A stretch of DNA of 64,000 nucleotides from Armatimonadota bacterium (GTDB lineage Bacteria > Armatimonadota > Fimbriimonadia > Fimbriimonadales > Fimbriimonadaceae), in NCBI GenBank assembly GCA_018268395.1, contig JAFDWQ010000010.1, forward strand, positions 186,001-250,000, in the 5' to 3' direction. This document shows, piece after piece, positions 38,965-47,428 of this stretch. Each line of letters begins with the position of its first letter. Position 1 is the stretch's first letter. The notes under the pieces are model-generated. The model was not told the origin of the DNA. It was given only the letters and a program-made list of their open reading frames with translations, and searched no databases. The position numbers and the translations under genes were made by a program.

Positions 38965-40720
38965 CGACCGGGTCAAGCATGCCGTATGGGCGTCCGTCGC
39001 CGGGCACACCCTTGGGGCCGTTCGGGCCGGTACGCGAGGGTTCAAGCGGTTGGCTTTCTATGAGCCTGGACCGCTTCGGATGCCGCCGTGCCCGGCCTTC
39101 GACGCTTGGCTGGCGTTCGACCGTTTCCTCGGCACGGGCGAGGGTCCTGAAGACCTTTGGCGCGACGTTTCTGAACGATGGACGACAGTGACGCCGGCTT
39201 CGGCCGTAGCCAGGGCCAACCTGTCACGCGGCGTGCCTGTCCCGATGACCGGCTGCCGCGGCAATCCTTTCGCGGAGGACGCTGGGGCCCTCGGTCGTGC
39301 GGTCTTCTGGGGGCTGGCGTTCCAGGGCCGTTCCGAGGCCGCCGCAGACTGGGCGTTATGGGACGCGTCGTTCGATCACTCCGGCGAAGGCGTTTGGACG
39401 GCTGTTGCGTCTGCCGCCGCGGTGGCCTCGGCCGTGGAAGGCGCCGCCCTCAGCGACGTGCTTCGAGCGGCGACCGCAGCACTGGACCGACGTTCCAAGG
39501 GGGCCGGACTCGTGTCCGCCGTCCTTCAATCGATGGGGGAATCCGACCCGCTTCCGACATTGAAGGCCCGCTGGGACGGAGAGCTCGGAGAACCGGCTTC
39601 GGGCAAGGCCTTGTCGGCGTTCGGAGCTGCGGTCGCGGGGGTCGCCCTCGCCAAAGACACGGCGTCGGCCGTCACAGGTGCCGCTGGATTCGGGGGGGCC
39701 GCAGATCAGGCCGGACTCTTGGCCGGCGCCCTAGGTTCCCTCCTTTACGGTCCGATCGCCCCCGAGTGGACCGCACCGCTCGGGGACTCCTACGTTTGCA
39801 GCTACGGCCTCAAAGACGTCGTCGTCCCGGAAACCCTCACCCGGTTCGCGGAGCGGATCGCAGAGTGCGGCGAGAGAGCGGACGGCGCCCTGGCTTGGAG
39901 GCCCTCCGAGGACGCTGAGGCAGCCGTCTGTTCCCGAGGCGTTCGTATCGAGGCGCGCTTTCCGAACGGGATGATCGAGAGAGGATCCGAGGGCTGGCAG
40001 GTGGCACTCACGTTGGTCAATGGGACGGACACCCCGGAGACGCTGGACTGCCAAGTGGTCGCACCGGTCGGTGCGGAAACGGCGACCCGACTGGGTCAAG
40101 AGTCTCTCGAACCTGGCGGCCGTGTCACGAAAGGGCTGATCGTCCGCAGGACCGACGTTTCCGCAGACAGCCCGTTGACCGTCCACGCCGGACCGGCGAC
40201 GTTGCGCCTGCCTGTTCTCGCCCCCGAGAGCTGGTTCGTCGCGGGACCGTTCGAGAACGAGAGCCAAGACGCCTACGAAGCGACGCTGCCTGCAGAGAGG
40301 AGGCAGATCCGGTCGGACCGGTTCAACGGCAGGAGCGGTCTGCCGGCTCAATGGACCGAATGGTTGCAGGAGGGGCGGGTGTACGACGTCGAACCCCTTT
40401 TTCAGTTCGGGCCAGGGGCCGTCGTCCTCTACGGTCGGTTCCGACTGCCTTCCGAGGGGCCGATCGACATGGTCGCGGCGGGTGCCCCGGGCGTTTCGGT
40501 GACCGTCGACGGGCAACGGGCGGTCCGTTACAACGACTACCACGTTCCGGAGCCTGAAAGAAGGCCGCCTTACGTCTTCCGTTGGACCCCTGGCGACGAG
40601 ACGACATTGGTCGTCAAGCTGGTCCGGGACCGGCGGCCGGCCCATCCATTCGTCCTCCTGTTCACGGACGGTGACGGCCGGGTCGTCGAACCTGTGGACT
40701 GGTCGCCCATGGATCCATGA
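38960..40720 (+). CDS. ADP-ribosylglycohydrolase-family protein with beta-sandwich C-terminus
   Basis: A 586-residue protein. The N-terminal helical half (1-320) resembles ADP-ribosyl-glycohydrolases (VWASVAGHTLGAVRAGTRGF, NPFAEDAGALGRAVFWGLAF, DQAGLLAGALGSLLYG), which use Asp/Glu residues and two Mg ions to remove ADP-ribose. The expected GDALG and acidic metal motifs are not clear here, so activity is uncertain. The C-terminal half (about 340-586) is beta-rich with a jelly-roll flavour. The start is the GTG at 38960. Its stop overlaps the next small gene in an ATGA. Confidence 0.72.
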   Translation: MNDRVKHAVWASVAGHTLGAVRAGTRGFKRLAFYEPGPLRMPPCPAFDAWLAFDRFLGTGEGPEDLWRDVSERWTTVTPASAVARANLSRGVPVPMTGCRGNPFAEDAGALGRAVFWGLAFQGRSEAAADWALWDASFDHSGEGVWTAVASAAAVASAVEGAALSDVLRAATAALDRRSKGAGLVSAVLQSMGESDPLPTLKARWDGELGEPASGKALSAFGAAVAGVALAKDTASAVTGAAGFGGAADQAGLLAGALGSLLYGPIAPEWTAPLGDSYVCSYGLKDVVVPETLTRFAERIAECGERADGALAWRPSEDAEAAVCSRGVRIEARFPNGMIERGSEGWQVALTLVNGTDTPETLDCQVVAPVGAETATRLGQESLEPGGRVTKGLIVRRTDVSADSPLTVHAGPATLRLPVLAPESWFVAGPFENESQDAYEATLPAERRQIRSDRFNGRSGLPAQWTEWLQEGRVYDVEPLFQFGPGAVVLYGRFRLPSEGPIDMVAAGAPGVSVTVDGQRAVRYNDYHVPEPERRPPYVFRWTPGDETTLVVKLVRDRRPAHPFVLLFTDGDGRVVEPVDWSPMDP

Positions 40721-41013
40721 TCACGGTCGCGACCCAGATCGCCCGGAACGTCTGGGCCGCGATGCTGTGGTTCATGCGGCGCCCATGGGTGCGAAGGCTC
40801 CAGAGGAACTGGGTCAAGCTCTTTCCGGAAGGGCCGCGTCGCGATCAAGCTTGGGCGGGGTTCCGGCGTCAAGAGCGGTTCGCCAGGAAGTACGGCCTGA
40901 GAATCTTGACATGGGTCGTGACGCTCTGCCTGACGAGTCTCGCCCTGCTCTTCGCGTACAACGTCGTGACCTGGATGATCGAGGCAAGGATCATTCCGAC
41001 ACGGGACGAATGA
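40717..41013 (+). CDS. Small membrane protein, 98 aa
   Basis: A 98-residue protein with a basic amphipathic N-terminal half (ARNVWAAMLWFMRRPWVRRLQRNW, where Trp and Arg are abundant) and one transmembrane helix near the C-terminus (ILTWVVTLCLTSLALLFAYNVVTWMI). I recognise no family. It overlaps the preceding gene by four bases (ATGA) and so probably depends on it for translation. It precedes glgP by 60 bp. Confidence 0.65.
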   Translation: MITVATQIARNVWAAMLWFMRRPWVRRLQRNWVKLFPEGPRRDQAWAGFRRQERFARKYGLRILTWVVTLCLTSLALLFAYNVVTWMIEARIIPTRDE

Positions 41014-41057
41014 GCCCTGGACGCCGTCTACCCGCAATATCGCGGGCAAATCGCCAA

Positions 41058-41063
41058 TAATCT
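41058..41063 (+). promoter_or_regulatory. -10 element of glgP
   Basis: TAATCT lies 10 bases before the ATG at 41074. No Shine-Dalgarno is seen in between. Confidence 0.45.
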
Positions 41064-41073
41064 CTTCTGACGC

Positions 41074-43650
41074 ATGCGCAGTTTGAAGTACGCCCACTCG
41101 TTCGAGGTGGTCAGACACCTGCCGGAACCGCTCCAGCCTCTGACGCGGCTGGCGTACAACTATTGGTGGACCTGGAACCATGAGACACGGTCGATGTTCC
41201 GGGACATCGGCAAAGACTTGTGGGACGAGGTCGAACACAATCCGGTCGAGCTCATCAACCGGCTCAGCGAGGACGACGTCAACCGACTGTCCAGGGACGA
41301 GGTCTTCCAGACCAAGCTTTCCCTCTGCACCAAGGAGCTCGATCACTACCTTTCCGCGAAAACGTGGTTTGACCGGAAGTATCCGGGTCGGCGAGACGAC
41401 ACGCTGATCGCTTACTTCTCGGCCGAGTTCGGGCTCACCGAGGCTTTGCCTATCTACTCGGGCGGTTTGGGGGTTTTGGCGGGCGACCATCTTAAGGCGG
41501 CGAGCGACCTTGGCATCCCTCTCGTCGGGATCGGGCTCCTTTATTCCAAAGGGTATTTCCGGCAGTCCTTGAGCCCGGACGGTTGGCAACAGGAGCGCTA
41601 CCCCCAGTACGACTTTTACCGGTTGCCCCTGACTTTGTGCCGAGGAGAGGACGACCGTCCGCTCCGGATCCGCGTCGAGTTTCCGGACAGCGAAGTACTG
41701 ATCCAGGTCTGGAAAGCGCAGGTCGGCCGGATCGAGCTCTACTTGCTGGACTCGAACGTCTTGGAGAACTCACCGGACGAGCAGTCGATCACCGACACGC
41801 TTTATGGCGGCGACGAAGACATGCGGATCCGCCAGGAAATCATCCTGGGGATGGGAGGCTACCGTGCGCTGGTCGCGCTCGGAAAGACCCCGACGGTCTG
41901 CCACATGAACGAGGGCCACGCGGCGTTCCTGGCACTGGAGCGGATCAAGCAGTTCATGACCGACCACGGGTGCGACTTCCGTACCGCCCGTCAGTGCTGC
42001 GTCTCAGGAAACGTCTTCACGACCCACACGCCCGTCCCGGCGGGGTTCGACCTCTTCCCTTCGGCCCTGCTCGAGAAGTACCTGAACAAGTCGGTCGGCG
42101 GACTTGGCCTGACATTGGACAAGCTTCTGGAACTCGGACGTTTCGATCCCCAGGACAAGGACGAGCGGTTCAATATGGCCGTCCTCGCGATGGAGAACTC
42201 CAACCACGTGAACGCGGTCTCGAAGCTCCACGCGAACGTCAGCCGAAGGATCTTCGGCCAGCGATGGTCGGATTATCCCGTCGAGGAAGTCCCGATCGAT
42301 GCCGTCACGAACGGGGTCCATACGATGACCTGGATGGGCCGCCGGATGACGGAACTGCTCGACGAGTTCGCGGGCCCGACTTGGCGGGAGGATCCGAGCG
42401 CGCGTGACGTCTGGCGTTGCCTCGACAGCGTGCCCGACTCCCGGCTTTGGGAGATCCGGGAGAACGAACGGGGCGACTTGGTGCGCTATTGCCGCCGCCG
42501 CCTGCGGATGCAGCTCAAACGTGCCAGCTCCGGGCCGGTCGATATGGCCGCCGTCAACGACGTCCTCGATCCGCGAATCCTGACGATCGGCTTCGCACGT
42601 CGGTTCGCAACGTACAAGCGCGCGACCTTGTTGCTGCAGGACAAAGAGCGTCTGAAGAACCTGTTGTTCCATCCGGACCGGCCCGTCCAGTTCGTTTTCG
42701 CCGGCAAGTCCCACCCTCGGGACGACGGCGGCAAAAAACTGATCCAGGACATCGTCAATTTCATCAACAACGAAGGGGCGCGGAGCCGGATCGTCTTTTT
42801 GGAAGACTACGACATGTCGGTGGCCCGCCGGATGATCCAGGGCGTGGACGTCTGGCTGAACAACCCGAGGCGTCCTATGGAGGCGAGCGGGACCAGCGGC
42901 ATGAAGGTCGTGCCGAACGGCGGTCTCAATTGCTCCGTCTTGGACGGCTGGTGGGCGGAAGCCTACGAGCGCGGCGTCGGTTGGGCCATCGGGGACGGCA
43001 GCGAGTTTTCCGACGAAGGCTATCAGGACTGGATCGACAGCCGGGCCTTGCACCACCTCATCGAAAGCGAGATCGCTCCTGTCTTCTATTACCGGACAGA
43101 AGGCGGTGTACCGACCGCATGGGTCGAGATGATGCGGCGCAGCATGAAGGAGCTCGCCCCCGTGTTCTCGACCCTACGGATGGTGCGCGAATATGCGAGC
43201 CGCTTCTATATGCCGTCGGCAGACGCCTTCCAGCACCTGTCCCAGAACGGACTCTCGAACGCCAAGTCGGTTTTGTACTGGCGCGACAGGATCCGGACCG
43301 CCTGGAAGGACGTCAGAGTGTTGCAGGTCTCGGACGATGCCAAGACGAAATACGTCATCGGCCAGGAGTTCAACGTGAAGGCCGTCGTCGACCTCGGGGC
43401 CCTGTCGCCGGACGACGTCCATGTCCAGACCTTGTCCGGCCAGGTCGCACAGAACAGGGAGTTGAGCCAACTGGAGCTTTCGAACATGACCCTTCAGAGT
43501 TCGGACGGGTCGAAACACGTGTTCACCGGAACGATCGGGTGTAGCCGCCCAGGGCACCGTGGCTACGTCGTCCGGGTCGTCCCGAACCACGAGGACGTCG
43601 TCGTGGCGGCCGAGCTTCCGATCGTCACGTACGAGCCTGAGCAGGTCTGA
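41074..43650 (+). CDS. glgP: Alpha-glucan phosphorylase (DUF3417 type)
   Basis: An 858-residue glycogen/maltodextrin phosphorylase that releases glucose-1-phosphate. The N-terminal DUF3417 region contains LTRLAYNYWWTWNHE. The catalytic domain shows AYFSAEFGLTEALPIYSGGLGVLAGDHLKAASDLG (in two adjoining stretches), VCHMNEGHAAFLALER and the PLP lysine in MEASGTSGMKVVPNGGLNC. This layout is the short thermophile-type phosphorylase (TIGR02094), lacking the allosteric N-terminus of GlgP from enterics. The -10 element lies 10 bases before the ATG. A hairpin just after the stop may terminate it. Confidence 0.95.
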   Translation: MRSLKYAHSFEVVRHLPEPLQPLTRLAYNYWWTWNHETRSMFRDIGKDLWDEVEHNPVELINRLSEDDVNRLSRDEVFQTKLSLCTKELDHYLSAKTWFDRKYPGRRDDTLIAYFSAEFGLTEALPIYSGGLGVLAGDHLKAASDLGIPLVGIGLLYSKGYFRQSLSPDGWQQERYPQYDFYRLPLTLCRGEDDRPLRIRVEFPDSEVLIQVWKAQVGRIELYLLDSNVLENSPDEQSITDTLYGGDEDMRIRQEIILGMGGYRALVALGKTPTVCHMNEGHAAFLALERIKQFMTDHGCDFRTARQCCVSGNVFTTHTPVPAGFDLFPSALLEKYLNKSVGGLGLTLDKLLELGRFDPQDKDERFNMAVLAMENSNHVNAVSKLHANVSRRIFGQRWSDYPVEEVPIDAVTNGVHTMTWMGRRMTELLDEFAGPTWREDPSARDVWRCLDSVPDSRLWEIRENERGDLVRYCRRRLRMQLKRASSGPVDMAAVNDVLDPRILTIGFARRFATYKRATLLLQDKERLKNLLFHPDRPVQFVFAGKSHPRDDGGKKLIQDIVNFINNEGARSRIVFLEDYDMSVARRMIQGVDVWLNNPRRPMEASGTSGMKVVPNGGLNCSVLDGWWAEAYERGVGWAIGDGSEFSDEGYQDWIDSRALHHLIESEIAPVFYYRTEGGVPTAWVEMMRRSMKELAPVFSTLRMVREYASRFYMPSADAFQHLSQNGLSNAKSVLYWRDRIRTAWKDVRVLQVSDDAKTKYVIGQEFNVKAVVDLGALSPDDVHVQTLSGQVAQNRELSQLELSNMTLQSSDGSKHVFTGTIGCSRPGHRGYVVRVVPNHEDVVVAAELPIVTYEPEQV

Positions 43651-43653
43651 CGC

Positions 43654-43686
43654 AAAAAAAAGCGGGCCGTCGGCAAAGACGGCCCG
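43654..43686 (-). terminator. Strong Rho-independent terminator
   Basis: A perfect 9-bp stem CGGGCCGTC/GACGGCCCG (43663-43686), loop TTTGCC on the minus strand, followed by eight T residues. It ends the minus-strand unit of the small gene at 43711 and lies just past the glgP stop on the other strand. Confidence 0.88.
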
Positions 43687-43710
43687 GACAGGAACGGAGT
43701 CGAACAGGAG

Positions 43711-43887
43711 TCAGGCTTGGACGTCGAGAAGGAGGCCCTTGCCCAGCCATTCGGCCAGAGTCTTCGAGTCGGCAGGCCTTGACCTGCGATCGAACTGAGG
43801 CCGAGGCTTGCGCCGGACCGTGATCGTTCGGAACTCTTGCCGATAGATCCGGACCAGTTGCTCGGGGGCGGGCTTCGAAACGTCCAT
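43711..43887 (-). CDS. Small basic hypothetical protein, 58 aa
   Basis: A 58-residue Arg- and Pro-rich protein (start MDVSKPAPEQLVRIYRQEF, ending AEWLGKGLLLDVQA). The start is the ATG at 43887, which has AGGG four bases upstream; an ATG at 43932 is in frame but lies close to a hairpin. A strong terminator follows 24 bp after the stop, which supports a real transcript. No family is recognised. A 13-bp hairpin separates it from prs. Confidence 0.6.
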   Translation of the reverse strand: MDVSKPAPEQLVRIYRQEFRTITVRRKPRPQFDRRSRPADSKTLAEWLGKGLLLDVQA

Positions 43888-43924
43888 GTGACCCTGATGA
43901 GGAAGCGGTCGAACGATAGACGAT

Positions 43925-43958
43925 GAGAGCACGGACGGTGCCGGTCGTCCGTGCTCTC
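43925..43958 (-). other. Perfect 13-bp hairpin between prs and the small gene
   Basis: The arms GAGAGCACGGACG and CGTCCGTGCTCTC (43925-43937, 43946-43958) flank an 8-base loop. It lies 25 bp after the prs stop. No U tract follows on the minus strand, so it may be a Rho-linked or 3'-protective hairpin rather than a standard terminator. Confidence 0.6.
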
Positions 43959-43983
43959 GATCAGATCCGGTAACGTGACCGGC

Positions 43984-44970
43984 CTAGCGGTAGTTCTCGA
44001 AGAGCGTACTGATGGACTCGTTCGTATGGATCCGCCGGATGGCTTCGCCGATGAGAGGCGCCGATGGCAAGATCGTCAGCTTCGGGAACTGCTTGACGCT
44101 CGGGATAGGCACCGTGTCCAGGCTGACGACTCTTGAAACGACCGAGTCTTGGAGCTTCTGAGAGGCGTTGCCGCTGAAGACGGCGTGCGTGCATGCGGCG
44201 ATGACGTCCTCGGCCCCGCGCTTCAAGAGCGCTTCGGCTCCCTGGATGATCGAGCCGCCGGTATCGATCATGTCGTCGATCATCACGCACTTCTTCCCTT
44301 CGACGTCGCCGATGATCTCGACGATGTCGACCTTGTTCGGTTCAGGGCGACGTTTGGCGATGATCGCGAGCGGGCATTTCAGCATCTCCGCCAGGGCCCG
44401 CGCTCGGGTCACGCCCGCGACGTCAGGACTGACGATGACGACGTTCTCGAGTTCGGAATAGCCTTGCTCGATAAAGTGGCGGCCCAAGATCGGTCCGGCG
44501 TAGAGGTGGTCGACGGGGATGTCGAAGAACCCCTGGATCTGCTCGGCGTGCAGGTCGATGCACACGACGCGGTGCGCGCCCGCTTCTTCGATGAGGTCGG
44601 CGATCAACCGGGCCGTGACAGGTTCGCGGGGCTTTAGCTTCTTGTCCTGGCGCGCATAGCCGTAGTACGGCATCACGACCGTGATCCGGTTGGCGCTCGC
44701 CCGACGGAAGGCGTCGAGCATGATCAGCAGCTCCATGAGCGTGTCGTTGACGGGCGCGCAGGTCGGTTGGATGATGAACACGTCGTTTCCGCGCGTGCTC
44801 TCGTCGACCTGGATCCGGATCTCACCGTCGCTGAAGCGCGTCGACGTCAGTGCGCCGATTTCGATGCCCAGATATTCGGCGACCTTGTGACCGAGGTCCG
44901 CGTGCGCGTTCCCCGCGAAGAGCTTCATGTCGGAAAGCTCGCCGTTGTTGACCTTGACGCCGTTCGTCAC
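43984..44970 (-). CDS. prs: Ribose-phosphate pyrophosphokinase
   Basis: PRPP synthetase, making PRPP from ribose-5-phosphate and ATP for purine, pyrimidine, His and NAD synthesis. The 328-residue protein starts at the GTG at 44970, whose GTGA overlaps the glmU stop. This gives MTNGVKVNNGELSDMKLFAGNAH; an ATG at 44928 is an alternative. Motifs are TRFSDGEIRIQVDE, PYYGYARQDKK, the flexible-loop residues AKRR and the PRPP-binding VMIDDMIDTGGSI. A 13-bp hairpin lies after its end. It is the second gene of a glmU-prs operon, as in many bacteria. Confidence 0.95.
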   Translation of the reverse strand: MTNGVKVNNGELSDMKLFAGNAHADLGHKVAEYLGIEIGALTSTRFSDGEIRIQVDESTRGNDVFIIQPTCAPVNDTLMELLIMLDAFRRASANRITVVMPYYGYARQDKKLKPREPVTARLIADLIEEAGAHRVVCIDLHAEQIQGFFDIPVDHLYAGPILGRHFIEQGYSELENVVIVSPDVAGVTRARALAEMLKCPLAIIAKRRPEPNKVDIVEIIGDVEGKKCVMIDDMIDTGGSIIQGAEALLKRGAEDVIAACTHAVFSGNASQKLQDSVVSRVVSLDTVPIPSVKQFPKLTILPSAPLIGEAIRRIHTNESISTLFENYR

Positions 44971-46364
44971 GGCTTCTGGTTTGATTGCTTGTCCCTCCAG
45001 GATTTGGCCCAACCTTCTTTGTTCTCCTGCCTCGCTCGACCGATCGCCATGGCGTCTTCAGGGACGTCCTGACTGACGACGCTGCCCGCCGCCACGAAGG
45101 CGCCTGCACCTATTGTACGCGGGGCGATGATGGTGCTGTTCGATCCGATGAACGCGCCGTCACCGATTTCCGTCCGGTTCTTGCTGTAGCCGTCGTAGTT
45201 GCACGTGATCGTGCCTGCGCCGATGTTCGCTTTGGACCCGACGGTCGAGTCTCCGATGTAGGTCAGGTGCGACACGGCCGTGAGTTCTCCGACATCGGAG
45301 TTCTTGATTTCGACGAAGTTGCCGACCTTGACTTTGCGGCCGAGCTTGGTGCCTGGTCGAAGGTTACTGAACGGACCGCAACGCGAGCACTCTTCCATCG
45401 TCGCCTGGTCGACGTGGCTCATGAAGACCCGGCAACCGCGACCGATCGTGCTGTCCTTGATCCATGCGTTCGGGCCTATCTCGGCACCCGCCGAGATCTT
45501 CGTCCCTCCTTCGATGACGGTCATGGGTTGGATGAGGACGTCCGGTTCGAGCTCGACGTCGAAGCCGATATACGTGCTGGTGGGGTCGACGATGGTCACG
45601 CCGTTCATGGCGTGCCGCCGCAAGATCCGTAGGCGCATGATGCGGGCGGCTTCGGCGAGTTGCCAGCGGTCGTTGACGCCCATGAACTCGTCGGGATCGT
45701 CGAAGACTTCGGCGACGACACGGCCACCACGCTTACGGATCTCGGCGATGGCGTCTGTAAGGTAGTACTCGCCTTGAGCGTTCGTGTTGCCAAGGCCCGG
45801 AAGGATCTCCATGAGGAGCCTGCAGTCGAAGACGTAGACGGCCGGGTTGACCTCCTGGATGGCGCGCTCGGAAACCGTCGCGTCCTTCTCTTCGACGATG
45901 CGTTCTACGAGGCCGTCGGCGTCCCTCACGATCCGGCCGTAGCCCTTAGGATCGAAGGTGACGAAAGTCGCCATGACGGCTTGGGCGTCTTCGGCCTCGA
46001 ACCGCTCGAGCAGGGCGCGCAAAGTTTCCGAGCTCAGGAGGGGCGTATCGCCGGGAGTGACCAGCACGGGACCGTCGTGGCCCTTCAGCAGGTCCGCTGC
46101 CATCAAGGCGGCGTGGCCCGTGCCGAGTTGTTCGTCTTGCTCGGCAAAACCCACTTGGCCGTCCAGGGCCTCGCGGACGAGGTCGCCTTGATAGCCCACC
46201 ACCACGATGGGACGGGCGACCCCGGCGCTTTTGGCGGCTGAAACGACCAACTGGACCATCGGGACCCCGGCCACCTCGTGTAGCGCCTTCGGCAGGTCGC
46301 TCTTCATTCGGGTGCCTTTGCCTGCGGCCAAGACGAGGCCGGCGGCAGGGGATCGGGGGGCCAT
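44967..46364 (-). CDS. glmU: Bifunctional N-acetylglucosamine-1-phosphate uridyltransferase/GlcN-1-P acetyltransferase
   Basis: A 465-residue GlmU that acetylates GlcN-1-P and then makes UDP-GlcNAc. The N-terminal pyrophosphorylase domain has LVLAAGKGTRMKSDLPKALH, QLGTGHAALMA and VTPGDTPLL. The C-terminal left-handed beta-helix has hexapeptide repeats with SHLTYIGDS, NIGAGTITCNYDG and KNRTEIGDGAFIGS. The start is the ATG at 46364, which lies nine bases after a TATCTT -10 element. It is coupled to prs through a GTGA overlap and divergent from upp. Confidence 0.95.
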   Translation of the reverse strand: MAPRSPAAGLVLAAGKGTRMKSDLPKALHEVAGVPMVQLVVSAAKSAGVARPIVVVGYQGDLVREALDGQVGFAEQDEQLGTGHAALMAADLLKGHDGPVLVTPGDTPLLSSETLRALLERFEAEDAQAVMATFVTFDPKGYGRIVRDADGLVERIVEEKDATVSERAIQEVNPAVYVFDCRLLMEILPGLGNTNAQGEYYLTDAIAEIRKRGGRVVAEVFDDPDEFMGVNDRWQLAEAARIMRLRILRRHAMNGVTIVDPTSTYIGFDVELEPDVLIQPMTVIEGGTKISAGAEIGPNAWIKDSTIGRGCRVFMSHVDQATMEECSRCGPFSNLRPGTKLGRKVKVGNFVEIKNSDVGELTAVSHLTYIGDSTVGSKANIGAGTITCNYDGYSKNRTEIGDGAFIGSNSTIIAPRTIGAGAFVAAGSVVSQDVPEDAMAIGRARQENKEGWAKSWRDKQSNQKP

Positions 46365-46373
46365 GGACGGGTC

Positions 46374-46379
46374 AAGATA
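46374..46379 (-). promoter_or_regulatory. -10 element of the glmU-prs operon
   Basis: TATCTT on the minus strand, nine bases before the ATG at 46364. It shares the 86-bp divergent region with the upp promoter. Confidence 0.45.
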
Positions 46380-46435
46380 CCCGACGCCCAGCCCCGTAGG
46401 CATGCGAGGGGGCGAGGGGCCCCATGACCTTCCGG

Positions 46436-46441
46436 TAGCAT
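46436..46441 (+). promoter_or_regulatory. -10 element of upp
   Basis: TAGCAT lies nine bases before the ATG at 46451. The intervening GGGAAG could also give weak ribosome binding. Confidence 0.4.
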
Positions 46442-46450
46442 CGGGAAGCG

Positions 46451-47071
46451 ATGCCTTTGCACGTCGTCGACCACCCCCTCGCCCAGCACCTCTTGACCGG
46501 CCTCCGCGACCGCGAGACAGGGCCTGACAGGTTCCGACAGATGGCGTGGACCCTCTCGACGATCGTGATCCTTGAGGCGACGCGAGGGCTCGGATTGAAA
46601 GTCGAATCGGTGCAGACGCCACTGGAGCCGACGGACGGTCGAAGGTTGTCCCAAGGTCTGGCCGTCGTCCCTGTGCTCCGGGCCGGACTCTCGATGCTGG
46701 AACCGGCACTCCAGTTGTTCCCGGACGTCGCGGTCGGCTACATCGGGCTCGAACGTAGCCACATCGACGCGACCGCGAGTTCCTATTACTGCAAACTTCC
46801 GAACTTGGCGGACCGGTACGTGCTGCTCGCCGATCCGATGCTGGCGACCGGGGGCAGCGCCGCCCAGGCTGCGTCGGTCCTGAAGTCGCAAGGAGCGGCG
46901 AAGACGGTCATGGCGTGCATCGTCGCCGCACCGGAAGGCGTCGAAGCGATGGCCGCGGCCCATCCGGACGTCGAGGTCTTCACGGCCGGTCTCGACAGGC
47001 AGTTGAACGGCCAAAAGTACATCCTTCCCGGCTTGGGGGACTATGGCGACCGTCTGTACGGGACCTTGTAG
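46451..47071 (+). CDS. upp: Uracil phosphoribosyltransferase
   Basis: A 206-residue enzyme that makes UMP from uracil and PRPP in pyrimidine salvage. Motifs are VVPVLRAGLSMLEPAL, the PRPP loop LLADPMLATGGSAAQA and the uracil-binding C-terminus ILPGLGDYGDRLYGTL. The length is normal. It faces the glmU-prs operon, so PRPP supply and use are adjacent. The DUF5658 gene follows 39 bp later. Confidence 0.95.
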   Translation: MPLHVVDHPLAQHLLTGLRDRETGPDRFRQMAWTLSTIVILEATRGLGLKVESVQTPLEPTDGRRLSQGLAVVPVLRAGLSMLEPALQLFPDVAVGYIGLERSHIDATASSYYCKLPNLADRYVLLADPMLATGGSAAQAASVLKSQGAAKTVMACIVAAPEGVEAMAAAHPDVEVFTAGLDRQLNGQKYILPGLGDYGDRLYGTL

Positions 47072-47110
47072 ACCGGGAACGGATCGCCGGCGTCCTTGCT
47101 TGAAGAGACC

Positions 47111-47428
47111 ATGGAAGCCCGAACGGTCCAGCGCCAAACCGTCCGCTTGAGCACGATCGTCCTTGTCACGGTCGCTCTTTTCGACTTGGTTTCCACGTTG
47201 ATGTGGCTGAACATGGGCCACGGCGAGGGCAATCCCATCTTTGCCTACCTGGCCTCGGTCGGGACCGGCCCCTTTGTCCTCGGCAAACTCCTGTTCCTCG
47301 TCGTGCCGTTGTTGGCGATCGAATACGCCAGGACGAAACGGCCTGTCACAGCGGAAGTCGGAACGTGGGTGGCGGCGGTCGCCTACGCGGGCCTTTGGGG
47401 TTCCCACGTCATCAGGCTCGCGGCTTAG
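47111..47428 (+). CDS. DUF5658-like membrane protein
   Basis: A 105-residue protein with three predicted transmembrane helices (STIVLVTVALFDLVSTLMWL, GKLLFLVVPLLAIEYA, WVAAVAYAGLWGSHVI). The loop HGEGNPIFAYLA after the first helix is the typical DUF5658 feature. The function is unknown. The start is the ATG at 47111; a TTG at 47096 is in frame. It probably shares the upp transcript. Its end overlaps the convergent smc gene by four bases. Confidence 0.8.
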   Translation: MEARTVQRQTVRLSTIVLVTVALFDLVSTLMWLNMGHGEGNPIFAYLASVGTGPFVLGKLLFLVVPLLAIEYARTKRPVTAEVGTWVAAVAYAGLWGSHVIRLAA

